A stretch of DNA of 64,000 bases from assembly GCA_007922305.1 (NCBI GenBank), contig ML677385.1:10674470-10738469 (forward strand). Direction: 5' to 3'. The notes under the pieces were generated by a model. That model searched no databases, was not told where the DNA came from, and saw only the letters and a program-made list of their open reading frames with translations. Position 1 is the first letter of the stretch, and each line of letters opens with the position of its first letter. The translations under genes were made by a program, and so were the position numbers. This document shows, piece after piece, positions 23,925 through 35,639 of this stretch. Source of the stretch: Dermatemys mawii (Eukaryota > Chordata > Testudines > Dermatemydidae).

Positions 23925-24035
23925 TGTATTTTACACTACACTACTCTCAGTTTTACACTAGTGAAATTCCATTGACTTCAGTGAAGTTAGCCTTATTTCA
24001 CCCTCGTGTAATTGAAAGGAGATTCAGGTCCAATC
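23925..24035. repeat. Old amniote-type short repeat
   Basis: The core CCATTGACTTCAGTGAAGTTA flanked by TTTACACTAGTG and by GGAGATTCAGGTCC-type ends recurs at about 21,048, 26,058, 33,843 and 62,918. The shape (palindromic, with a ttac.c.agtgtaaa arm) is a frequent ancient dispersed repeat in reptile DNA. I cannot give the family name with certainty. Confidence 0.5.
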
Positions 24036-24367
24036 ACCTATATGAGAAAGAAGATTGTAGGGGAAAGATTGGATTAAATGTATTTTTCTTGCTGAACTGG
24101 ATAGCTGAGGTGCTTGATACAGAGCCTTCAATCCAAGGTGGTTGTTCCACAGCCAGAGCAGGGTAGTAATGGCCAAAAAAAAAATTATGATCCAAATGCT
24201 CTTCATTGGCTATGTGATATGAGTTCATGCTCTCAAGCCAGCTCCTTACTGGACTGGTGTTCACATCTCAGAAAAAAACACAATTGTCATCAGTTGCTAC
24301 TTTTCTCGATAGGCTTGTCAGAAAGGTCAAGGGTTGGTGGGCACAGTGCATGGAGATTAAGTCCCAA

Positions 24368-24634
24368 CTCAGCAAAACACTTAAACACATGCTTAAATGC
24401 CACTGATGTCAATATGCAGTGGTATTGAAGCCATTTTGGTCACAGGATATTAGAGAGACAAGGTGGGTGAGGTAACGTACTCTGTTTCTCAGGTCCGAAG
24501 AAGAGCTCTGTGTATGCCTGAAAGTTTCTCTCTCTCACTAACAGAAGTTGGTTCAATAGAAGGTATTACCTCATCTACTTTGTCTTATTTATGTCAATGG
24601 TATTTAAGCACATGAGCAAGTGCTTTGTTGAATA
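24368..24634. repeat. Palindromic old repeat split by an insertion
   Basis: The left arm at 24368-24412 (CAGCAAAACACTTAAACACA, TGCTTAAATGCCACTGATGT) is the inverted counterpart of 24591-24634 (ATGTCAATGGTATTTAAGCA, CATGAGCAAGTGCTTTGTTG). A foreign element of about 145 bp sits in the centre. Confidence 0.7.
24446..24590. mobile_element. Short palindromic element, same family as 14.5 kb
   Basis: The ends are inverted: GAGACAAGGTGGGTGAGGTA on the left and TATTACCTCATCTACTTTGTC on the right. The middle holds CCGAAGA, an extra A, GAGCTC with partner GCCT, then GAAAG, at about 24,494-24,525. This is the same arrangement as the hammerhead-like motif of the PLE termini, but more degenerate. Confidence 0.6.
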
Positions 24635-26057
24635 GGGATGGATTTAAGCATGCATATAAATGCTTTTCTGAATGGAGCCTAAATTAGCCTCTTGCTCCAG
24701 ATTAGAATGAGGCACCCTGGGGCAATTTGGAGAAGCTAAAGCTACCACAGACTATTCTGTACCAGTCCTGTGGGTAAAGTCCAATTTTAGTCACCTCCAA
24801 GGCTGCCAATGCTGCAACTTTCATGAGAACTACATATATTTTGGGATGGAAGAGAAAGGTGCTCTTCTTTGCTTTTAGTTTCTTTAACTTGAAAGTACAA
24901 AACTGAACAAAAAGACCATTACAAAGAGGTGATTTGGGGGGGAGGTTTGTGGTTTTTGTTTGTTTGTTTTTGCCCTGGTGCAAAGCCACTAACTTTCTTA
25001 TGTGACAGATAAACAACCACTATAAAAGTCAGTTTGGAAAGCAGACCTCCTTTAGCCATTCTGTAAACTATATTATGGTATTAAATAGCATCCATATAGA
25101 TTTAGTCGAATTGGCCTTATTTGTTTTCTCCAAATTACTGGCACATTTTTTAATACTTTAATGTACAACATTAACATGGTAATAGCTATCAAACACAATT
25201 ACTTTCTCCATTTGTGACACAGCCGAGTCATCATCATCACCAAATTATCATTTTGATTGTATTTTGCCCTCTTAAAATGTTTTAGAATAAATGTTAACTA
25301 CATTTAAAAGTAACGTTTACTAGACAAATTGTCAGAAGAATAATATGGCATAGAACCTAAAACACTATCGTATTCAGTTCTGGATATTGGAAGAATTTCT
25401 ATCAAGGTAGCAAGCTCCACAAACAAGAAATATATTTCACTTCTTCCAGCTCCTAAAATGTCAGTGTTCTAATGCAACTGCATAAATAATTAGTTTGAGA
25501 AACTACTAAAAATAAATTCTCGGAAGAGTTTTGATTCAAATATTAAATATATTGATTGCTATTCAGGGTCCAGTCCTTTATCCCCTGTTCAGTCTGCTCA
25601 GGCAAAACTCCCATAACTGTGGAATCATGTCCCAAATAAATCTTTGCAAAATATTTTTCTTTAATAAATTCATTTTTCCAATATACAACTTTAAAAACAA
25701 TTAGAACAAGTAGAACGTGTCTTATGTTTTATATTCTTGGGTGCAGGGACTGTAATTTGCAAAATAATGATCACGTATTTTTAGGGAAAGAAAATAAGTG
25801 CAAGTGCAGTAACAACTTTTGTAAACAAACAAAAATACAGTCTTGAGATAAAGTATTAGATTGACAGAGAATGTGATGCACATAAACAAAAGTAAATATC
25901 ATTAATACAATAGAAAGATAAATTATGTGCCACGTGTTTGAACCCAGATTTTATTGGGCCGGGTAAGCTTAGTGTCTTCTCTGCATTTCCTTTGGACTTA
26001 TGCAGATTAGTATAATGATACCGAATGAATTTGTGGTAACTGCATTCCAAATGAAGT
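24635..26057. other. Intronic DNA, no gene seen
   Basis: AT-rich. The 104-codon minus frame at 24,702-25,016 contains low-complexity KQTKTT and shows no domain. Confidence 0.45.
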
Positions 26058-26160
26058 TTGGATCCAAAGATGAGTCAGATCTTTATCTGGTCTAAATCGG
26101 AGTAGCACGATTGACACCAGTGGAACTATGATCATTTAAACCAGTTGATCATCTGGCTCC
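26058..26160. repeat. Old amniote-type short repeat
   Basis: Diverged copy of the family at 23,925: AGTCAGATCTTTATCTGG, GATTGACACCAGTGGAACTA and a mirrored CATCTGGCTCC end. Confidence 0.45.
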
Positions 26161-27584
26161 ATATCCTCTAAGTGTAACAAGTGGATTTCTTTGTGTTTTA
26201 AGATTGAGGATAGGAATTGTTGTAATATTTGCTAAAGCGGGAGGTACGAGTCTAATTGATATTTCTTTTTTCACTTTGGGAAAGTTCAGTATATTTGCTG
26301 TGAGCATTTCTCCTACACAATAGATGTTATGAGATTCCCAATGGTTGTTAGGGTAAGTTTGCCTTTGCAAAAGATGGTTATCCCAAAGTGGGGGTGCTGG
26401 GAAATAAACATCTTTTTTTTCTTTTGAGGAATAGGTAACTTAGAAAGATAGCAATATGGAGCAATGATATTTCTTGTGATTGATAAATAGAGGGATAATG
26501 ACTGAACATTTGTATACCGTCTGGCATAGTGTCGCATGGTAAAAAAGATGATAAAGATTAATAGCGGCTACATTCAGACCTCTGTTTAGCCCTGGCATAA
26601 GTATTTTGTGTTGAAGACTCGACTGTTTACCAAGTTAGATAAAACTGTTGAAGATCTGGTTTATGGGGTGAAAAAAAAAACAACCCTCAGCTGAAATGTC
26701 CAGTGATATGCTCAAGGGGAACAACAGAAATAGGGCAGATGAAAACGTTGATGTGGCCCATAAAGAACATCTTTATGGATCCATAGGATTTTAGGTCTGC
26801 GTAGTTTATTTTAAGATTGAACCGGCATTAAGAGAAGAAAGTTTTTAAAGGTAAGAACAAGTTAGATTATTTCAAAGGGAGTGTTCAGTGTGGAAAGAAA
26901 CATATGTTTTGATCCTTGACAGATTTTATAGTCTGCAAAGCCACCAATGGTATTGACAGTTCTAGAAATTTAAGGATAGATTCTGATAGCTTTCTTGTAC
27001 TCATTAAAATTTCATTCATGCACATCAAGGTCTTATATTCTAAGGGTCCTACTTTGATATATATGAATGAGGCATGCTCCAGTTTTCATCAGTAGTTTTT
27101 CCAGTGCTAAGTTGACCAAGAGATGTGAAAGATCTTCACCTTGCCTTGCCTTGTACCTCTAGTGAGTGGAAAGTTGAAAGTTAGAGAATTGAAAGTTAGA
27201 AAGTTAGAGAATTGAATTGATTTATGTTGTTAACTGAAAGTTAAGTTTATTGAGATATATTGTGTCTTGAACTGTATTTGTTTGAATCCAAACTTCTTAA
27301 ACATTGCAAATATATATTTATGACTATTCAATTCAGTTAATTAGCTATGGTAATGAGAAGACATTTAAGCATTGCTTCATAGCATTTTCTTCTGGATTTT
27401 AGCAACCACAGAATATTTTGCTATCACTTTTCTAAGTTCTTTTGCATGAGTTAAGAGTACAGAATCACCAAAATTTACAAAATGGCAAAAGAGAGAAATT
27501 TCATAAATCCTGATCTCAAATTGTGTCAAATTCATCCAGGTGCAAGTCCTTTGCCTTCAGTGAATGAAGTCCTTGTCTCTTTCA
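26161..27584. other. Intronic DNA with a small tandem repeat
   Basis: No gene seen. At about 27,167-27,221 there are irregular tandem copies of GAAAGTTAGAGAATT-like units. Confidence 0.5.
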
Positions 27585-28185
27585 GGATAAGTCTGTGCTG
27601 CAATGTAAGCCCAGAGTTAGTGGGATTTGGGTCAGCCAACCTGGGCTAGGGAACTCTGAGCTTGAGCATCTACATTGTATTTTAACAACATGTTAAGACT
27701 TTTCTAACCCATGCTCGAACCCAGGGCTCTGGCATCCACACTGCAGTGCTCAGACCCAAATCAAAGTAACCATATATCAGCTCCTCCTCACCCCACCTCC
27801 ACTCTCAAAATGTGACTGCTCTAGTCCGAGGACCAAGGTGCACTGTGGAAAAACGTTACTGCCCACCCTTCATGTTACCAGGAAACCCCTCGCTTTGCAA
27901 AAGGCTTGATCGGTTCGCTCTCCATTGCAGACCTCGGAGGCTCTCTGGTAGTGTGCTTGCAGATCAGTGACCAGAAGAGAATGGATAGGTGTTGCCATTT
28001 GCAAAGGGGATATGGTGTCCCTTTTCAATACAGTGGATTGCACATTGTTGGGATAGAGAAGATTAGGACGTTGTCCCATGGAATTGTGGAATACTTCCAG
28101 CTGACTCCCAGGACCCAAGTTTACACTGCAAAGCAACAGGGCTCAGACCCTGGGTTCCTGACTTAACTTGAGCTTGAACCTCCAG
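27585..28185. mobile_element. Probable hAT-type non-autonomous element
   Basis: The left part (27,585-27,775: GTGCTGCAATGTAAGCCCAG, GGTCAGCCAACCTGGGCTAG, CATCCACACTGCAGTG) and the right part (28,098-28,185: CAGCTGACTCCCAGGACCC, TTTACACTGCAAAGC) resemble arms of the MITE at 1712-1970, with about 320 bp of other sequence between them. Exact termini and target duplication were not resolved. Frames of 86-88 codons on both strands in the middle mirror each other. Confidence 0.5.
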
Positions 28186-28189
28186 CCCA

Positions 28190-28540
28190 GGGACAGTGGC
28201 GGCGGTGGCGGCAGCAGCTGGGAGCCCCAGGCCCTTTAAATTGCCACTGGAGCCCCTTGGTGGCAGTAGCGGTGGCCAGGAGCCCTGGGGTCTGGCAGCA
28301 ATTTAAAGGGCCCGAGGCTCCCAGCCACTGCCGCCGCTACCCCAGGGCTCCTGCAGCGGTGCTCTGGTGGCGATTTACAGGGCCAGGGGCTGTGGACACT
28401 GCTGAGAGCTCCTTAAATTGTTGCTGGAGCCCCAGGGCTCCCAGCCACTGCTACTGCTACCATGGGGCTCTGGCTGTAATTTAAAGGGCCTGGGGCTCCG
28501 GCCACTGCCAGGAGCCCAGGGCCCTTTTAAATTGTCAGAC
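28190..28540. repeat. GC-rich minisatellite-like region
   Basis: Irregular repetition of blocks such as GGGAGCCCCAGGCCCTTTAAATT, GCCACTGCCGCCGCTACC and GGGCTCCAGCCACTGC in both orientations. Unit length varies around 60-100 bp. The 75-codon frame at 28,257-28,484 is a by-product of this composition. Just downstream, GCTGGTAC is repeated around 28,557-28,600. Confidence 0.75.
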
Positions 28541-31500
28541 TAGGGAAGCTGCCCCCTGCTGGTACGGTTGACTGTGTACCAGCACTTGCTGGTACACCAT
28601 ACTGGATTGGACTGACTTACTTTCACTTCTGTCCCCACCTCATGTGGTATTATAAGGATAATTGCCTCAATTAATTGCAAGCTGCTGTAACAGCTATCAT
28701 CATGGGGGCCGAACATAGATACATAAGTACAAAAGGAGCCACTGAAAGGCAATAAATGTGGAATTCCATGACACCATTTTTCAGAGCAGAACTATACTTC
28801 AAGACAACAAAAGTTACAAAGATGCACAAGACACATCCTTTAAGAGACAAGTTACACAAAAAGGCATGCATTCATTCAAAGTTGCCCAAACTTTGCTTGC
28901 TCAGTGGCCTTATTGAGAACAGCATTCGGCCATCTTTAATACATACATGGAGCCTTGATGTCTCTGTAGGACCCAGCATGCAAAGTTTTATCTTAATCTA
29001 AGTGGCTTTTATCCATATAGAATATTTTCTCTTCAGTATGCTATTTGCATGAGACATTTTTGGAAAATGTCTCCAATAACTGTCAGAAACCTTTTTTTGT
29101 TTGTTTGTATGGTTTTATTCAGAAATAAATGTATGCTACAGACAGGGTCAAATTTTTTTTTATGGATTGCAAAAGAGAAATAAATTAGATAAAAGGAAGG
29201 AAAGGAATGCTTCCTCCTTAAGAACTTTGGAAGCCTTTTGAACAGAGGGCTGCTTGTTAGTGGCATGCATTCCCAAGCCTGCATAATGATCAGTAGCCAG
29301 AATCAAATTCCCTGGGCAATGAGTGAAGTCAGAATGCCAGATGCAGAGTTCCTAGCTTTAGAGGAGATTAGTACACTGATAGGAGACAGTAGAGAGGTTA
29401 ATGATTTGGGAAGTCAGCTTTTGTGTACCAAAAAAAAAAAAAAAAAAAATCCTGTGTGCATAGGAGGAGAGATTGTGTAGTGAAAAAAGAGAATGAATGA
29501 GCAAGAGAGATTGTAAAGTGCTGTTCATTTTAATCTCTCAGCAGGGAAAACAGTTATTTATTTCTAACTGGGCATGCAGAGAAAAGTAAGGAGTGTAGCT
29601 TGCTTGTTTTGTTGTTGTTTAATTTTTCCTTATTAGGCTCCATTTATTTCTCAGTCTAAGTCAATGAAGGGATAACCATTCATTTTGCTAACACAAATTC
29701 CTCAAACCAAGAATTTACTATGGCATAATTATTATTTTTCACCTCTGATTCATAGATTGCAAATATTAGCATGTAATTTTGCTTATTAGAGGTTTGTTTT
29801 GTTTTTGTGGTGTTTCTGCTTTTCAAATAATCACAATAATTTTCCTTTAATTTTTCAAATGATTTTATTTTATCCAATATTTTGTCAACATTTTACTTTC
29901 TTGACCTCTCCAGTGTTGTGACTATTGTTGTTTCTATTCATCTCCTTCCCTAAGGGTAGGAATTGTTCCATATTTTCAAACTGGCCTCTTTCATGGTCTG
30001 GAAGGGGTAGGAGAATTATTGGTGCTTACATCACCAGTCCCTTACTCCTGTGGCATCTGGGTGTGCTACCCCAATGATGCATTTGATTTTAATTAGTTCG
30101 AAAAATTACAGTGTAGGTTCTGCTCCTGTTTCAGGAATCATTTCTGGAAATGGAGTGAACAACCAGTCTGCTAGTGTAAATTGTCAGAATTGTTGCTTCA
30201 GTTACAGAACACTTTCCCCTTCTCCAACTCAGGCTTCCCCAAGACTTCAAGAGGACAAAATTTATGTGTGCATCAAACGTTTCTAAAATGACAGGACCCC
30301 TATCAGGCCTCCTTGTTCAACAGAGTGGAATGTAGTGTGGCACACACACACACATACTTCATCCAAGGCTCTGCGATATGTTGTCCTGTAGAGTGACTAG
30401 GATTTCAGTTTTAGTCAGACTAATCTACTACAACATCAGAAGCAAATACAGACCCAAGGGATTTTGTGAAAAATTCTAGAGGGTGATTGTCATTGTGCAT
30501 TTATCAGAAACTCAGGCCTTGGTATGCCAAAAGCGTCAGTGCTCTCTGCTTTGCGCATTAGTTTGTTGCATGTATTGTAACTCCTACTGCAAAATAAGCT
30601 TTGGCCAGCACATGCCTGCTCTATGCCTGGCTCTGTTCAGTGAAATCAGTCGCTCCTTTTCATTAGCTATATAGAAAAGTGTTTGTTAAAATAAAACCCT
30701 CACAGCTCTTCCAAGAGTGTCTCAGTTTATCATTACAGCCTGACCCTTGTGTATGCCACTTGTCAGATGTGCTGCCATTTTGTGGCATGAACCAATGTCC
30801 ACCTATATATAAGAAGAAACTATGAACATGTCAGGTTTTCACCTGGTCCTATGAATGGAATTCTGCCACTGCCCTAACTAATCTACTATATAAATAATCT
30901 ACTGTAACTGATAGAGTCCCCTGGTGTATATGTTTATGAATGTTTTAATGGGACTTTACCTTTAATTTGAGTAAAGAAAGAAGGTATTGTTGAGAGAAAT
31001 TACTCCAGTATGTTGAAATGATTCCCCTTAATGACGTTTAAAAATATTTCACTGTACTTCCAATGGCAGTGAAGCAAACAGCAAAAAGTAATGTATTATC
31101 CAGAAACGAGATCATGCTGATGAGAGCTGTAAAGGAACAGAGGAAAATAAGGACAGATCAATCTTGCAGGTATCTGTCTTTGGCACACATCTCTCATAGA
31201 TGACCCGGAAGTGTGCCATGGTGCCATCCAGAGTGATTCTCAGTATTTATTTACACGCTAAAAGAAAATAGGCTCAAATAGCATAATGGATTAGCCAGCC
31301 TGACAAGAGTGCACCACAATGTGTTCTTATGCAAGGCAAGCCCTTGCTAATCCACTACTCAGTTAACTGAGGAATGGAAGAACCATACTTGCAAACAAGA
31401 CATATTTAGTTATTAAGAAAATGTCCTATCTTTACTTAAATCAGCATTAAAAAAAAGTTCCTTTAAGTTTCTAATTTAGTGGAGAGAGCACTGGATTTAG

Positions 31501-31879
31501 ACTTTTGAGATCTGAGTTAGCATCTAGCCTGCTGGTGATCTCAGGGAAGTCCCATTACCCTATACATGTTTAGGTTTTCTTGAGAAAGCACATTAAGATT
31601 GACAGATGAAAAGCAGTATTTCAGAGCAAGGTACAGTATATAACTATAATATTTATTATTATTTTACTATGTTATTTGTACCAATCATGGCCCTGTCCTC
31701 ACAGGAAACGAAACAGGCTTACAAAAGGAGCAGATTCTATTACGCATTTTTAAAAATGTATGCCTGGTTATACTGAACAGCACAACCATGTAACCTCAAA
31801 CTATTTTATCATCAATTTTCAAAAGAGATTCAGAACAGTAAATCTCTAACTGTTAGAGAGTAGGATGAGATTTTTATTG
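28541..31879. other. Intronic DNA with simple repeats
   Basis: No gene seen. A run of 20 A lies at 29,430-29,449 and (CA)7 at about 30,340-30,354. Several 60-88-codon frames on both strands lack domains. Confidence 0.5.
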
Positions 31880-32020
31880 GAGGCAGATTATTCCAAATCA
31901 GCCTGCTGTGAGGTTTCTTGTACCTTCTTTGGGAACATCTAGTCCTAGTAAATGTCAGAAACAAGATACTGGACTAAATAGTTCATAGATCTGATCTAAT
32001 ATGACAATTCCCCGGTTCCT
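31880..32020 (+). mobile_element. CR1 LINE 3' tail fragment (sense)
   Basis: GCAGATTATTCCAAATCAGC, GAGGTTTCTTGTACCTTC, then AGTAAATGTCAGAAACAAG, GATACTGGACTAAATAGTTC and ATCTGATCTAATATGACAAT follow the sense-strand order of CR1 tails (gatactgggctagatggacc...). A diverged relative lies antisense at 46,346. Confidence 0.75.
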
Positions 32021-33254
32021 AACAAGCAGTTTCCCAGTTCTGATGAAGTATCAATGTAAATTTTTAAGTGCATAAATTGATGCTTAGAACCAGTTGAACC
32101 AGATCACTATGGGAAAATAATTAGAACTTTCTTCAGACTGAAATCAAAAATATATATCTCATTCCCTAAAATTTCCTTCAACAAATAAATGACATTTAAA
32201 AAATAAATGTAAAATACAGATTTTTTTCACTTGAAAAAGGCCAGAGGTAGTAATTGTCTTAACTACAAATTAAATATATTTTTATAATTAATTACCCCAA
32301 GGTGAGTATAGCCTTTTGAAAATGTCTTCATGCAGAGGGCTGTGCATTTGCCAGTTTTGGATTGTACTGGCATTGCTTGTTTTCAGTGAGAAGAAAAACA
32401 AATTTTTAGGAAGATCAGAATAGCTAAAAAGCTTTTATGGATTTGCAGAAAACAATCAAAACCACATAAATGGATTTTTTTTCACAGTCAAATTATATAG
32501 TCAATAGACTGTAATCTTTCAACCTTTATGTTTTCCACTTGTTATTCAATGAGTAATAGTTAGATTTGGGAGGAGGGGTGGATTGCCAGGTTAATTTGCT
32601 TCTAAATTGTGAAACAAATCAAAATTCCCCTTTAATGTTATAAAAAAAAGTGTGGTGTATGGGTGTAAGGTAGAAAAAAAGCCAACAGAATGGATTCACT
32701 AATTGGGATTTTCACCTGCTGAGAGTCTAATTGAATACAATGCTTTATTTTTAACTGAAGGAGAAAGAAGATTGTGCAAAGTATCAGAATTCCAGAGTAG
32801 TTCTAAATTCCTATTACTTGGCACTTTGGTATGGGAAAGGAAGACAAAATGTGATAAATGGCAGCATCAAGCTGCTTTTAAGGTGGACCAGAGAGCTGAA
32901 GAGACACTGGAAAGACTGTACCCACCCTATCAGTGCCACATACTACTTCACACAAGGAGGTATTGCTTACTTTTTATGTAGAACTATAGGCTTCAGGTAC
33001 TCTGAGTTCTTTTGAATTAAACAATCAACTGCTCTGTGCATTTAATGAAGTGTGACATTTAGCACAAAGAAGATGCTACATTTTTCTTTTTTTTAAGAAA
33101 TTGTGTTTATAATAAGTTGAAAAATGAGGGAGAGAGAGAGATCTCCCTAAAACCCATATAAAGATGGAAGAGGATGGGATTGTCATCTGTATGCTTGATT
33201 TAGTATATTTCTTTGTTCTACTTTATTCACCTCTGATTTAGTGTATCTAATACA
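32021..33254. other. Intronic DNA, no gene seen
   Basis: AT-rich. The 92-codon plus frame at 32,703-32,981 (and an overlapping one to 33,015) shows no family signature. A short (AG) run lies near 33,129. Confidence 0.45.
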
Positions 33255-33328
33255 TCTTTTGGCCTAATCCAAAGTCCACTAAAGGCAGTGGAATAGGCCA
33301 TTGACTTCAATCAGCTTTGGATCAAGAT
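33255..33328. repeat. Old palindromic amniote repeat
   Basis: GGCCTAATCCAAAGTCCACT is mirrored by TGACTTCAATCAGCTTTGGA. A relative lies at 41,660-41,727 (CCATTGATGTTGATGGGAGC, TGACTTCACAGAGCTCTGGA). Confidence 0.55.
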
Positions 33329-33842
33329 ATGTATGGCAATTTGTCTGCATAGATAATAAAATTATCCATCCAATTGATCAAAGCACACAGTGTGGCAGTA
33401 TTGCTAATAGTAAGTGCTCAAAAATCATGATAATGTCCTAAACATTTAAAAATAATAAGTTTTGAACCTGAAATAGCCCAAAGTTTTTGAGACTTCAAGG
33501 TTCATCTTTTCAAGTGTTTCTCCAAAACCACATGGGCCAGACTTTTTTAATTAAATAACTCCAGGAGCTGAATCCTTAAAGCAATAACTAAATATTATGA
33601 GATTTTAAAATGAAGTCATCAGCTAGAAATACCAAATTTTGTGCTTATTTAATCTGTGCACCTGTGCTGTCATCAGTGGTATATATGTGGAGCTGTGCAT
33701 GAAATAAATTCATCTTTGGCTCTAGAAATGTGTCCTCCTGTTCTCCATGTGAAAAATGGGCTCTTTGACAGATTTAAAAGACAGCCCTTTTGTGTGAGGA
33801 CACCAAAAGAACATAATCCTTGAAGGTCTAGAAAACCATATA

Positions 33843-33962
33843 ATCATGAGGATACCAGAGCTTGATTCTCCACTGTGTACCACACCACTGCAAATAAAGA
33901 ATAACTCCATAATAGTCAATAGAGTTAAGCTGGTGTAAAACTAGTGTGAGAAGAGACTCTCA
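33843..33962. repeat. Old amniote-type short repeat
   Basis: GAATAACTCCATAATAGTCA, ATAGAGTTAAGCTGGTGTAA and AACTAGTGTGAG are in the order seen in the family at 23,925, in the opposite direction. Confidence 0.5.
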
Positions 33963-35500
33963 CTCCCACTATTTGAAATGCTTCTGACATGTATAAGAAT
34001 AAAAATTAAAAAATTGCATGTTAAAAAAAGGTTCCATTGTGGCTGGAGGTTAGAGGTCTAACTACCTGCTTGCACCTACCAATAAAGTAATTAGAACTTT
34101 AAATGGTAGGAATGGCACCTGCAACACAAAAGCTATGCTAAGGCCCATTTCAAAATTTGACCCAAATTTTAGTGGGGTTTTTTTTACATTTCGTTATCTT
34201 CCAAATGTTAAAGATCCAATGCTTTTTAAAAATCCCTTCATCTTCCAAGATGTTGTATCTTAAGCACCTTACTAATAGGGCTGGAGAATGTAAAGACTTC
34301 TAAGCACTTCATAAAGTTCTGAGGAAACATCTGACTTTTTCAAGCTTGAGATGATCATTTAAATATAGACCTGAAAAAGATAATTTAAATATAGACCTAT
34401 ATTTAAAAGAAGAGAATGACAAGAGACCTCTGCCATCCCCATAGGTATTATAGGTATTCCCAAGTAAGCTGCTAGAGATGACTTCCTAAGTACCTGGTCT
34501 TTATTATAGTTTTTGAAGCTGATTTATCCACTTGACAGTAGTTATAAATCAGTGATAAAGTCCTACATATACTTGAATATGTTTATTATGTTCACATACT
34601 TTATCATATCTGTAATTACATTATAAAATACTAAATATGTTTTCCCTAGTGAAAGCAGGGGTATTCAAATTTTGCACAACCAGGAACCTTCCAGGAGTTT
34701 GAGAGAGACACCTCATTTGCAAAAGCAGAAAAGGGAGCAGACTGCAGTAGCCTCCAGTTAATCAAGATGGAGCATTTTGCTGTGAACGTCTAATCCATGA
34801 TGCTAGAACGATGTGTACAGTGGCAGTGCTGAGAGCCATTGAACCAAACTAAATCTTGTATTTAATAGAAACCACTTCAAGCTAAGGAGTAGGGCAGCAG
34901 TTTCAGAACCAATGCTCTAAATCAAAAATTAAATTGGTAGTGGGCTGAATTAGACTCACCTGCTATACTTTAACCATCCCGTTTCTACAGTAATGACCTC
35001 TAGGGACTCTTGGCCCAATCTTCAAAGGTATGTAGGTGCTTATCTGCATCTGTAAGCACCTAAATATCTTTAAAAATCGGACTCTGCTAATTTCCTTTCA
35101 TCAAAAACCGGAGGTGTATTATCACTTTAAAACCCCCCACTATGGTGGTGCTTTGGATGTGGGACTGTTTTGTCCCTTAACAAAGCCTCTATCTTAAAAA
35201 GAGGTAGATGCGTGACACTTTTACAGCTCTTCAGTTTCCTGTGCCTTGTCCCCTGAAAAACAAAAGGGCATAAAGCCTAGTTAAAAGTCAGCCAACATAA
35301 CTAAGCGCCTTAAAGACCATGACAGGCAATTAAAATTCGGAGAACTTTTCCCCTTCCCGTGTCAGGACACAGCTTCTTTTCAGGTGCAGGGGTCAAGGGT
35401 TTGGATTCCTCGTAAATTTCATGCTCCTGTCCCACCACTAGTGCCGTAATCTTGAAGTGTAAAAGACATAACTAATGATTAGTTTGTGCTGGGATCACTT
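33963..35500. other. Intronic DNA with a probable DNA-transposon remnant
   Basis: The stretch of about 34,665-34,915 starts CAGGGGTATTCAAATTTTGC and ends near AGCAGTTTCAGAACCAATGCT, a worn hAT-like pair of ends. It includes GAGAGCCATTGAACCAAACT and GAAACCACTTCAAGC blocks common in reptile repeats. No gene was seen in the remainder. Confidence 0.4.
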
Positions 35501-35639
35501 CGAGGAAGCTCGTCTAGTTCCGATAGTTTTAGGGACTCCCGCTGCACACCCCCGGTCCCATTCCTGAGTTCTACCTTAAATAATTCCCTCCCCTTTCATC
35601 CCACACTGCTCCCTTTCTTTGAGTCCTGTACTTAGCAAG

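Noticed and set aside
24702..25016. 104-codon minus frame as a gene
   Set aside because: Low-complexity content and no homology signal.
28257..28484. 75-codon Arg/Pro/Ala-rich frame
   Set aside because: Direct product of the GC-rich minisatellite.
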